DNA of 64,000 nucleotides from Sphingomonas colocasiae (GTDB taxonomy: Bacteria; Pseudomonadota; Alphaproteobacteria; Sphingomonadales; Sphingomonadaceae), in contig NZ_JAINVV010000009.1 in assembly GCF_019880585.1 (NCBI RefSeq), forward strand, positions 415,756 through 479,755, read 5' to 3'. The position numbers and the translations under genes are program-made. Of this stretch, positions 8,801-15,458 are shown piece by piece. The notes below the pieces were generated by a model that saw only the letters and a program-made list of their open reading frames with translations, had not been told where the DNA came from and did not search any database. The first letter of the stretch is position 1, and every line of letters begins with the position of its first letter.

Positions 8801-9859
8801 TCAAAGTTGATGTCCGGTGCGATCGCGCTTGGTGTCGAGATATTTGGCATTATGCGGATTGGACGGCAGCTTGTGCGGCACGCGTTCCACGACGTCGATG
8901 CCATGGGCCGAGAGCTGGGCGACTTTTTCGGGATTGTTGGTGAGCAGCCGGATCCGCGTCTGCCCGATCAGCGCGAGCATCCGCGCCGCCACGCCGAAAT
9001 CGCGCGCGTCGATCGCGAATCCCAGGCGAAGATTGGCGTCGACCGTGTCATGGCCCTGGTCCTGCAGGCTGTAGGCACGCAGCTTGTTGATAAGGCCGAT
9101 TCCCCGCCCTTCCTGCCGCAGATAGAGCAGGATACCCCAATGTGATGCGATCGCATGGAGCGCGGCATGAAGCTGTGGTCCGCAATCGCATTTGAGCGAT
9201 CCCAGCACATCGCCGGTCAGGCATTCGCTGTGCAGGCGCACCAGTGGCGGCTGGCCATCGGGTTCGCCCAGGATCAGCGCGACATGCTCGGTACCATCGT
9301 CGCGACTGCGAAACGCGACGATCTCCGCATTCTCCGATGCTTCCACTGGCAGGCGCGCGCGCGCCGCGATCATCAATGCGTTCGAATCGTCATATGCGGC
9401 GATATCGGCGGGGGTGATCCTCACCTCGGGCGTGCCGGTGCCGGCGATGAAGAAAGCGGGCAGCAGCCCCGCGAGCCGCGCCAGTTCCAGCGCCGCCGAT
9501 GCCGCATCGCCTGCCGTGACGGGAACCGCGCGATAGGGGCCCTTGAGCGGCGTCGCGAGATCGAAGGCGGGGTCGGCGAGCGCGACCGCGCCGGCCAGGT
9601 CGATCCATGGCACCCGTGCCACCTGCACCGGCCGCCCAGGATCCGCCGCATCGCGCTGATTGGCGAGCTTGAGCGTGGTCGCGCGCGTCGAGGAGATCAG
9701 GATATCGGCGGTCTCACCCGGATCGAATTCCGCCAGCCGCGCCGCATCGGCGGTTTCGATCGCCAGCAGATGCACGATTCCGTCCGCGCCGGCGATGGCG
9801 ATCGGCCAGCCGCGCTTGAGCGCATCGATGGCGCGAGCCGCGGCGCGGGGATCGTTCAA
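8801..9859 (-). CDS. ribA: GTP cyclohydrolase II, with N-terminal extension
   Basis: This 352-residue enzyme carries out the first committed step of riboflavin synthesis, opening GTP to diaminohydroxyribosylaminopyrimidine phosphate. The C-terminal ~200 residues hold the zinc-binding cysteines in SECLTGDVLGSLKCDCGPQL and the RQEGRGIGLINK motif. The first ~150 residues (from MNDPRAAARAIDALKRGWPI) look like a degenerate RibB-type domain without the DHBP synthase acidic motif, so it is probably monofunctional. The start overlaps the stop of xth by 4 bp, so the two are co-transcribed on the reverse strand. Confidence 0.9.
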   Translation of the reverse strand: MNDPRAAARAIDALKRGWPIAIAGADGIVHLLAIETADAARLAEFDPGETADILISSTRATTLKLANQRDAADPGRPVQVARVPWIDLAGAVALADPAFDLATPLKGPYRAVPVTAGDAASAALELARLAGLLPAFFIAGTGTPEVRITPADIAAYDDSNALMIAARARLPVEASENAEIVAFRSRDDGTEHVALILGEPDGQPPLVRLHSECLTGDVLGSLKCDCGPQLHAALHAIASHWGILLYLRQEGRGIGLINKLRAYSLQDQGHDTVDANLRLGFAIDARDFGVAARMLALIGQTRIRLLTNNPEKVAQLSAHGIDVVERVPHKLPSNPHNAKYLDTKRDRTGHQL

Positions 9860-10650
9860 AGGCGGAACTCCGTGACGATCGGGATATGATCGGACGGCTT
9901 GAGCCAGCTCCGGCAGGATTCATGGACTGTGTGGCCGACCGCCAGCGCCGCGACGTCCTTGGACGCCCACATATGATCGAGCCGGCGGCCGCGATCGGAG
10001 GCCGCCCAATCCTTCGCGCGATAGCTCCACCAGGTGTAGAGTCGCTCGGGCGGCGGCACGAAATGCCGGCCGAGATCCACCCAGTCATTGGCCGCCTGCA
10101 GCCGGCCGAGCGTCTCGACCTCGATCGGGGTGTGGCTGACCACGTCGAGGAGTTGCTTGTGGCTCCAGACGTCGCTTTCGAGCGGAGCGACGTTGAAATC
10201 GCCGACCAGCAATGTCGGCACAGACAGCGTTTCGGACCAGGCGATCATCCGTTCGAGGAAATCGAGCTTCTGGCCGAATTTCGGATTGAGCGTGCGATCG
10301 GGAATGTCGCCGCCGGCGGGCACATAGACATTCTCCAGCCGCATGCCGTTTTCCAGCCGGACGCCGACATGGCGGGCCTCGCCATTGGCCTGCCAGTCGA
10401 GACGATTGTCCTCGACCATCGGTATGCGGCTCAGGATCGCGACGCCGTGGTGCATGCGCTGGCCGTTGAGCATCTGGTAGGAATAGCCCAGCCGGCGGAA
10501 CGCATCGGCGGGGAAGGTCTCGTCGACGGTCTTGGTTTCCTGAAGGCACAGTACGTCCGGCGCCTCTTCCTTCAGGAAGCGCTCGACGATCTCGATCCGG
10601 AAGCGGACCGAATTGATGTTCCAGGATGCGATCTTGAGAGTGTCTGCCAT
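9856..10650 (-). CDS. xth: Exodeoxyribonuclease III / AP endonuclease
   Basis: This 264-residue protein belongs to the endonuclease/exonuclease/phosphatase fold. Motifs are IASWNINSVRFR at the N-terminus, LCLQETKTVDETFP with the metal-binding glutamate, LVGDFNVAP, and the C-terminal SDHIPIVTEFRL with the catalytic His. It cleaves abasic sites and trims 3' ends during base-excision repair. It is the upstream gene of a two-gene operon with ribA. Three tandem hairpin repeats lie just before its start. Confidence 0.93.
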   Translation of the reverse strand: MADTLKIASWNINSVRFRIEIVERFLKEEAPDVLCLQETKTVDETFPADAFRRLGYSYQMLNGQRMHHGVAILSRIPMVEDNRLDWQANGEARHVGVRLENGMRLENVYVPAGGDIPDRTLNPKFGQKLDFLERMIAWSETLSVPTLLVGDFNVAPLESDVWSHKQLLDVVSHTPIEVETLGRLQAANDWVDLGRHFVPPPERLYTWWSYRAKDWAASDRGRRLDHMWASKDVAALAVGHTVHESCRSWLKPSDHIPIVTEFRL

Positions 10651-10665
10651 GTCGTCGGCATTAGA

Positions 10666-10845
10666 GCGATTTGGAGTTCGATGGAATCATCGAACGACTC
10701 GAAAATCGCGGCAAGCCAACCAGCGATTTGGAGTTTGATGGAATCATCGAACGACTCGAGCCGCAGGCCAGCGAAGCTAAAATCGCGGCGAACCGACCAG
10801 CGATTTGGTGTTCGATGGAATCATCGAACGACTGGCGAATCGCCG
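10666..10845. repeat. Three tandem palindromic repeats (GCGATTT...AATCGC)
   Basis: Three units begin at about 10666, 10723 and 10800 with GCGATTTGG(A/T)GTT. Each contains the inverted repeat GTTCGATGGAATCATCGAAC (the second has TTTGAT) and ends with an outer arm such as AAATCGC or GAATCGC. Arms GCGATTT/AAATCGC and GTTCGAT/ATCGAAC would fold each unit into a long hairpin. The array fills the gap between the starts/ends of xth and the ThiE-like gene. Confidence 0.85.
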
Positions 10846-10847
10846 GA

Positions 10848-11408
10848 TCATCGGGGCGTCAATCCGTCGATCGCGGCCCAGCCATATGCGCCGGATTTCA
10901 TCACCCGTTCGGCGCGTCGCGCGTTCATGCCGCCTAGCGCGATGACGGGCTTGCCGCTCTGCGCAAGGAGCGGCCGGAAACCGGCCATCCCCAGTCCTTT
11001 GACGCCGGGGTGCGACCGCGTCGCAAAGACGGGTGAGACGAAGATCAGATCGGCATGGCGGGCGCGGCGAAGCTCGGCTCCGTCGTGCACCGGTGCACTC
11101 AGGATCATCGTGCCCGCCTTGATGCGCGAGAACCTGCCATGTGCGCCGTCGGCGCCCCAGATGCGGGCCTGCGAAGGCGGGCCGGCAAGCAGCAGCATCA
11201 GGCCGCGCCGGCGTGCGACGTGTCTCACCTGTTCGAACACGGCACGCCGGGCGGTGGGATCGAGGCTGTAATGCCGGAAGACGATGCCGCCATCACGCGG
11301 CATCGTTTCGAGCGCATCCCACAGCGCGTCACCCTGGCGTTCGTCGGTCATCAGCCAGATACGCGGCAGCGCGCGGGAAGTTCGGGATCGGGGGTGGCGG
11401 CGGGGCAT
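10848..11408 (-). CDS. Thiamine phosphate synthase family protein
   Basis: This ~186-residue protein resembles ThiE/TenI (PF02581). Recognisable parts are the SPVFATRSHPGVKGLG loop, which in ThiE binds pyrophosphate, and the PVIALGGMNARRAERV motif near the C-terminus, which binds the phosphate end of the substrate. It is shorter than typical ThiE (~210 residues), and its N-terminal region is hard to place; starts at 11408 (MPRRHPRS) or at the MTDERQ methionine are both possible. It may couple HMP-PP and THZ-P or be a TenI-like paralogue. It is divergent from yggS. Confidence 0.7.
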   Translation of the reverse strand: MPRRHPRSRTSRALPRIWLMTDERQGDALWDALETMPRDGGIVFRHYSLDPTARRAVFEQVRHVARRRGLMLLLAGPPSQARIWGADGAHGRFSRIKAGTMILSAPVHDGAELRRARHADLIFVSPVFATRSHPGVKGLGMAGFRPLLAQSGKPVIALGGMNARRAERVMKSGAYGWAAIDGLTPR

Positions 11409-11430
11409 CGCGCTTTCTATAGCAGCGGCC

Positions 11431-12111
11431 ATGACGATCCACGAAAGAGCTGATGATGCGGCCGTCCGTCTTGCCGCGGTTCGCGCCGCCATGGCGAAGG
11501 CGGCGGCGCTTGCCCGACGCCCGGCCGAAGCCGTCACGCTGATCGCGGTCTCGAAGACGCATGGCGCTGAAGCCATCCGTCCGCTGATCGATGCCGGCCA
11601 GCGCGTGTTCGGCGAGAATCGCGTGCAGGAAGCCGAAGCCAAATGGCCTGCGCTTCGCGAAGAGAATGCCGATCTGGCGCTACACCTGATCGGGCAGCTC
11701 CAGTCGAACAAGGCTGACGCCGCCGTCGCGCTGTTCGATGCGATTCATTCGGTCGATCGCAACTCGCTGGTCGCGGCGCTTGCGCGGGCCATGGACAAGC
11801 AGGGGCGGCGGCCCGATTGTTTCGTCCAGGTCAATATCGGCGCGGAGGACCAGAAGGGCGGCTGCGCCCTCGGTGATCTGCCGGCGTTGCTCGTGGAAGC
11901 GCGCGCAGTGGACCTGCCGGTGCGCGGGCTGATGTGTGTGCCCCCGGCCGATGTCGAGCCGGCGCCCTATTTCGCGTTGCTGGCGAAGATCGCGCGCGAC
12001 AATGGCCTGAGCGCGCTCAGCATGGGCATGTCGGGCGATTACGAGACCGCGATCATGATCGGCGCCACCCATGTTCGGGTCGGCACCGCGCTGTTCGGCG
12101 GTCGCGGGTGA
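11431..12111 (+). CDS. YggS/PLPBP family pyridoxal-phosphate homeostasis protein
   Basis: This 226-residue single-domain PLP protein has the family lysine motif TLIAVSKTHGAEAI near residue 38, FGENRVQEAEAKW, and LHLIGQLQSNKAD. The C-terminal signature GLSALSMGMSGDYETAI and the final GATHVRVGTALFG bind the phosphate of PLP. Family members are non-catalytic and buffer intracellular PLP and amino-acid pools. A longer in-frame start exists upstream but would overlap the divergent ThiE-like gene, so ATG at 11431 is chosen. It overlaps the following HAD gene by 4 bp. Confidence 0.92.
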   Translation: MTIHERADDAAVRLAAVRAAMAKAAALARRPAEAVTLIAVSKTHGAEAIRPLIDAGQRVFGENRVQEAEAKWPALREENADLALHLIGQLQSNKADAAVALFDAIHSVDRNSLVAALARAMDKQGRRPDCFVQVNIGAEDQKGGCALGDLPALLVEARAVDLPVRGLMCVPPADVEPAPYFALLAKIARDNGLSALSMGMSGDYETAIMIGATHVRVGTALFGGRG

Positions 12112-12815
12112 CGATCGAGGCGATCATCTTCGATTTCGACGGCGTGCTGCTCGAAAGCGAATATGCAGGCAACCGCCACTTGGCCGAGACGCTGACCGGA
12201 TTGGGCCATCCGACGAGCGTCGAGGATTCGATGGCCAATTTCATGGGACTGGCGGGCAGCGATTTCCTGGACGCGATCTCGGCCTGGATCGGCGGGCCGG
12301 TGCCGCCGGCCTTTCATGCGATTCGGGACGAGGAAGACGATCGCATGATCCGCGAAGGGATCGCTCCGGTCGCCGGTGCTGTCGACTTCGTGCGTGGCCT
12401 GTCGCCGGCGCTGCCGCGCGCCATCGCCTCGTCGAGCTCGACGCGCTGGATCGCGGCGCATCTCGATCATCTCGGCATCGGCGACGCGTTCGATGGCAGG
12501 ATCTTCAGCGGGCGCGAGCATGTCGCGCGCGGCAAGCCGGCGCCGGATCTGTATCTGCACGCCGCGCAGGCGATCGGCGCGGATATCCGCAATACGCTCA
12601 TCATCGAGGATTCGCCGGTCGGCGTGACCGGGGCGCTCGCCTCGGGCGCACATGTTGTCGGGCTGTGCGTGGGGCAGCATTGCGCACCCGATCATGATGC
12701 CCGGCTGCGCGCACTGGGCGTCGAGATCGTCGTGAAAAGCTTCGACGAGATTGCGCTGTTCCTGGCCGGTCTCGCGACCCATTCCATGCCCGTGCCGGGT
12801 TACGCATCCAGATGA
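12108..12815 (+). CDS. HAD family hydrolase, beta-phosphoglucomutase-like
   Basis: This ~235-residue hydrolase starts at a GTG that overlaps the yggS stop. HAD motif I is IIFDFDGVLLESE right at the N-terminus, motif II is AIASSSSTRWI, the lysine sits in RGKPAPDLYLHAAQ, and motif IV is IIEDSPVGVTGALASG. A helical cap domain lies between motifs I and II. This pattern is that of small phosphatases and phosphoglycolate/beta-phosphoglucomutase-type enzymes. The substrate is not evident. Confidence 0.88.
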   Translation: MTIEAIIFDFDGVLLESEYAGNRHLAETLTGLGHPTSVEDSMANFMGLAGSDFLDAISAWIGGPVPPAFHAIRDEEDDRMIREGIAPVAGAVDFVRGLSPALPRAIASSSSTRWIAAHLDHLGIGDAFDGRIFSGREHVARGKPAPDLYLHAAQAIGADIRNTLIIEDSPVGVTGALASGAHVVGLCVGQHCAPDHDARLRALGVEIVVKSFDEIALFLAGLATHSMPVPGYASR

Positions 12816-12819
12816 CGTC

Positions 12820-13584
12820 ATGGCGGCACGGTCGATGCTGACCGATCCCGCTTTCTACGCGCTGGCCATTCCCGCCGTTGTCCTGCTCGGGTTGAGCAAG
12901 GGCGGTTTTGCGGGGCTCGGCGCGATCTCTCTGCCGATGCTCGCAATGGCGATCTCGCCGATCCAGGCGGCCGCGATCCTGCTGCCGATCCTGATCGCGC
13001 AGGATGTGGTCGGCGTTTGGTCGTTCCGCCGCGAATGGAACGCGCGGGTGATCGCGGAACTGCTGCCGGGTACGGTGGTCGGCATCGGGCTGGGCTGGTT
13101 GCTTGCCGCATGGGTGTCGGTCGATGCGGTAATGGCGGCGCTGGGGGCGATCACGATCCTCTTCGCGGTTCAGCGTATCTGGGTGGAACGGCGCGGGGCG
13201 ATCGCGGCCGCGGCGAATGCGCCGGCCTGGCTGGGCTCGATCTTCGGACTGGCCTGCGGCTTCACAAGCCAGATCGCGCATGCGGGCGTGCCGCCGTTCC
13301 AGATGTGGGTGATCCCCAAGCGCCTCGACCATCTGACGCTCGCGGGAACCACCGCGGTCTTCTTCGCCACGGTCAACTGGATCAAGGTGCCGGTCTATTG
13401 GGCGCTGGGCCAGTTTACCCGGGAGACGCTGGCCACCGCCGCGATTCTGATGCCCATCGCGATCCTGTCGACGATCGCCGGCGTGTGGCTGGTCCGCCGG
13501 GTGTCGCCCGAGCGCTTCTATCATGCGCTCTATGCGTTGATGATCCTTGTCGGGCTGAAGCTGCTCTGGGACGGCCTGACCTGA
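12820..13584 (+). CDS. TSUP (TauE/SafE) family sulfite exporter-like permease
   Basis: This is a 254-residue integral membrane protein with about eight hydrophobic segments and a repeated two-half layout (GLSKGGFAGLGAISLPMLA near the N-terminus and GLACGFTSQIAHAGVPPFQ in the middle). These glycine-rich loops identify the TSUP family (PF01925), which transports organosulfur or other small anions. An in-frame start upstream would run into the HAD gene, so ATG at 12820, five bases after the HAD stop, is preferred. It ends the forward-strand operon begun by yggS. Confidence 0.87.
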   Translation: MAARSMLTDPAFYALAIPAVVLLGLSKGGFAGLGAISLPMLAMAISPIQAAAILLPILIAQDVVGVWSFRREWNARVIAELLPGTVVGIGLGWLLAAWVSVDAVMAALGAITILFAVQRIWVERRGAIAAAANAPAWLGSIFGLACGFTSQIAHAGVPPFQMWVIPKRLDHLTLAGTTAVFFATVNWIKVPVYWALGQFTRETLATAAILMPIAILSTIAGVWLVRRVSPERFYHALYALMILVGLKLLWDGLT

Positions 13585-13602
13585 ATCCGGGTGGGCCGGC
13601 CC

Positions 13603-14553
13603 CTATTTCAGCAGGCCGATCTCGCGCAGCCGCTGGAACAGATATTCGTCGGCGGTGATCGGATCGGGATAGCGATCCGGATTCTCCGCGCTGACGCAGC
13701 CCGGCAGCGTCCTGATCTCGAAATCGGAACGCAGGTGCAGGAAGAACGGCATGGAATAGCGCGCCACGCCGCGCCGCTCCGGCGGCGGATTGACGACGCG
13801 ATGCGTGGTCGATGGCAGGACATGATTGGTCAGCCGCTGCAGCATGTCTCCCACATTGACCACCAGCGCACCTTCGGGCGGCTTGATCGGTAGCCAATGC
13901 CCGTCGCGGTCGAGCAGTTGCAGGCCCGATTCCTCGGCGCCCAGCAGCAGCGTGATGAGATTGATGTCCTCATGCGCGCCCGCGCGCACGCCCGGCGCTT
14001 CGGGTGAGACCGGGGGATAGTGCAGCAGTCGCAGGACGCTGTTGCCGTTATGGACGGGATCGACGAACCAGTCGGGCGCCAGGCCCAGATGCCGGGCGAT
14101 CGCCGACAGCAGCCGCGCGCCGACCCGGTCGAACTCGGCATAGAGCGCCGAAAAGGTCTCGTGGAACCCTTCCGGACGATCGGGCCAGAGATTATCGGGC
14201 ATGGTCGCGCGATAGGGATGCCCCGCCGGCAGGTCGCGACCGACATGCCAGAATTCCTTCAGGTCGTGCTCGCTCGCATCCTTGGCGATCTCGGTCCCGA
14301 AGGCGGTGTAGCCGCGCGCGCCGGCCTTTCCGGCCAGGTGATACTGCATCTTATAGTCGGTCGGTTCTTCGAAAAACGCCTTGGTGAGCGCCCAGGCGTG
14401 ATCGATCAGTCCCTGATCGATGCCGTGATCGGCGATCACCGCGAAACCATAGCGCTCGAACGATGCACCGAAATCGCGCGCGAAAGCGTCGGGATCGCGC
14501 GCCTCGTCGGCAAGCGATAGCGCGGGGACGGATGGGGAGGGGGTATCGAGCAT
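13603..14553 (-). CDS. Isopenicillin N synthase-like 2OG-Fe(II) oxygenase
   Basis: This 316-residue protein has the non-haem iron fold of the 2-oxoglutarate/IPNS family. The iron ligands are in GAHEDINLITLLL (HxD) and STTHRVVNPP (His), and the RYSMPFFLH arginine/serine pair binds the co-substrate. The N-terminal DIOX_N region contains FERYGFAVIADHGID. Bacterial members of this group are poorly characterised, and some oxidise small hydroxylated or ethylene-related substrates. The longer reverse-strand reading frame extends far upstream; the ATG at 14553 (MLDTPSPSV) is chosen because it opens the conserved fold. Confidence 0.87.
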   Translation of the reverse strand: MLDTPSPSVPALSLADEARDPDAFARDFGASFERYGFAVIADHGIDQGLIDHAWALTKAFFEEPTDYKMQYHLAGKAGARGYTAFGTEIAKDASEHDLKEFWHVGRDLPAGHPYRATMPDNLWPDRPEGFHETFSALYAEFDRVGARLLSAIARHLGLAPDWFVDPVHNGNSVLRLLHYPPVSPEAPGVRAGAHEDINLITLLLGAEESGLQLLDRDGHWLPIKPPEGALVVNVGDMLQRLTNHVLPSTTHRVVNPPPERRGVARYSMPFFLHLRSDFEIRTLPGCVSAENPDRYPDPITADEYLFQRLREIGLLK

Positions 14554-14673
14554 GATGAAATCCTTTGTGCGCCAATCTAGCGGCTTGTGGCGCGGGCGAA
14601 CAGGGGCTGTGACCTGCGCCACAGCGGGCCGCGTCCGCAACGGGCAAATCATCGCGCGAAGGGGAGAGTCGCG

Positions 14674-14892
14674 ATGCAACCGATCTTCTACGTGATGGCG
14701 ATACTGGGCTGCGGCGATGCCGGCACCGGCTGCGAGACTGTTCGGACGGCGCCCACGCTCTATGCGAGCCCGATGGCCTGCCGGGCCGCCGCCAGCGACG
14801 TATTGCTCGCGAACGCCGATCTCGACTATCCCATGCTGCGTATCGTCTGCCGCAAGGCGGCGCGGCAAGCAGTTCTGCGCAGCGCGAGCTAG
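14674..14892 (+). CDS. Small hypothetical protein with cysteine motif
   Basis: This 72-residue protein (MQPIFYVMAILGCGD...) is preceded by a clear AAGGGGAG ribosome-binding site. It contains cysteines at CGDAGTGC, in MACRAAASD and IVCRKAARQ. The opening hydrophobic stretch is short, so export is uncertain. No known domain is recognised. It stands alone and ends just before a hairpin of 7-bp arms followed by TTTT. Confidence 0.6.
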   Translation: MQPIFYVMAILGCGDAGTGCETVRTAPTLYASPMACRAAASDVLLANADLDYPMLRIVCRKAARQAVLRSAS

Positions 14893-14895
14893 AAT

Positions 14896-14918
14896 TTCGC
14901 CATATAGTGGCGAATTTT
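14896..14918 (+). terminator. Putative intrinsic terminator
   Basis: TTCGCCA and TGGCGAA form a perfect 7-bp stem with a 5-nt loop (TATAG), followed by TTTT, directly after the small hypothetical gene. The stem overlaps the first of two CCATATA(G/T)TGG motifs, so it could also belong to the regulatory region of the next operon. Confidence 0.45.
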
Positions 14919-14930
14919 CCCATATATTGG
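14900..14930. promoter_or_regulatory. Two 11-bp repeated motifs, candidate activator sites
   Basis: CCATATAGTGG (14900-14910) and CCATATATTGG (14920-14930) are nearly identical, quasi-palindromic and exactly 20 bp apart, about two helical turns. They lie about 70-100 bp upstream of a sigma-54-like promoter, the usual position of enhancer-binding-protein sites. The regulator is not in the window. Confidence 0.5.
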
Positions 14931-14997
14931 ATTGACGTCGGGGGGCGTCTGCGCGCTGAAAAGGAAAAAATCGTCGGGAATCCGGGATTCCTGGAAA

Positions 14998-15014
14998 TTG
15001 GCACGGTCCCTGCA
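14998..15014 (+). promoter_or_regulatory. Sigma-54 (-24/-12) promoter upstream of the PspC pair
   Basis: TTGGCACG-N4-CTGCA matches the sigma-54 consensus TTGGCACG-N4-TTGCA at all positions but one, with the GG and GC doublets 12 bp apart as required. It lies 62 bp before the first gene of the small-protein/PspC pair. rpoN is encoded in this window at 52.9-54.5 kb. Confidence 0.65.
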
Positions 15015-15075
15015 ATCTGATTGGCATCTCCGCCCGATGGTCGGGTGGAGCGGTTCAAATTCAGGGAGTGATCAA

Positions 15076-15210
15076 ATGTCCATCGACCTTTCCAACGTTC
15101 AGCGCGCGGCGGTTTCGCTGGTCGGCGCCCTTTTCCTCGCGACCGTTTTCGTCGGCACCGCCGTTGCGCCGTCCGAAGCCCAGGCCGCAGTCGTCGCGCC
15201 GGTCCGTTGA
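15076..15210 (+). CDS. Small single-span membrane or exported protein
   Basis: This 44-residue protein begins MSIDLSNVQRAAVSLVG and has one hydrophobic segment (ALFLATVFVGTAVA) followed by SEAQAAVVAPVR. It might be a single-pass membrane protein or a signal-peptide-like leader. An AGGGAGTG ribosome-binding site lies just upstream of ATG 15076. It sits 58 bp before pspC behind the sigma-54-like promoter, so it may act with PspC in envelope stress. No family was recognised. Confidence 0.65.
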   Translation: MSIDLSNVQRAAVSLVGALFLATVFVGTAVAPSEAQAAVVAPVR

Positions 15211-15268
15211 GGACCGGCATCCGACCCTCTCTATTCACCGCATCAGCATCTCACAGGAAACCGCAGAC

Positions 15269-15454
15269 ATGACCGCCCGTTTCGCTCTCGACAAGACCAA
15301 CGCCAAGGTGATGGGCGTCTGCGCCGGCTTTGCGCGCTGGACGGGCATCGACCCCACGATCGTCCGTATCGCGGCCGTCGCGCTCACGCTGCTCGGCGTC
15401 GGATCGACGATCATCCTTTATCTGCTGGTCGGCCTGATCGCACCCGCCGCCTGA
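15269..15454 (+). CDS. pspC: PspC domain envelope-stress membrane protein
   Basis: This 61-residue protein consists of a single PspC domain (PF04024). The characteristic opening FALDKTNAKVMGVCAGFARWTGIDPTIVRI is followed by one membrane-spanning helix (LTLLGVGSTIILYLLVGLIAP). In enteric bacteria PspC signals inner-membrane stress and its operon is driven by sigma-54 and PspF. No pspA, pspB or pspF is seen next to it here, but a sigma-54-like promoter precedes the pair. Confidence 0.82.
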   Translation: MTARFALDKTNAKVMGVCAGFARWTGIDPTIVRIAAVALTLLGVGSTIILYLLVGLIAPAA

Positions 15455-15458
15455 GGTT

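Noticed and set aside
9388..9400. TCATATGC motif inside ribA as another MarR-type operator
   Set aside because: It lies in coding sequence far from a promoter; CATATG also arises from His-Met codons.
10671..10937. Forward frame encoding repeated EFDGIIERLE segments
   Set aside because: The repetition comes from the DNA hairpin repeats; the frame has no supported start and runs antisense into the ThiE-like gene.
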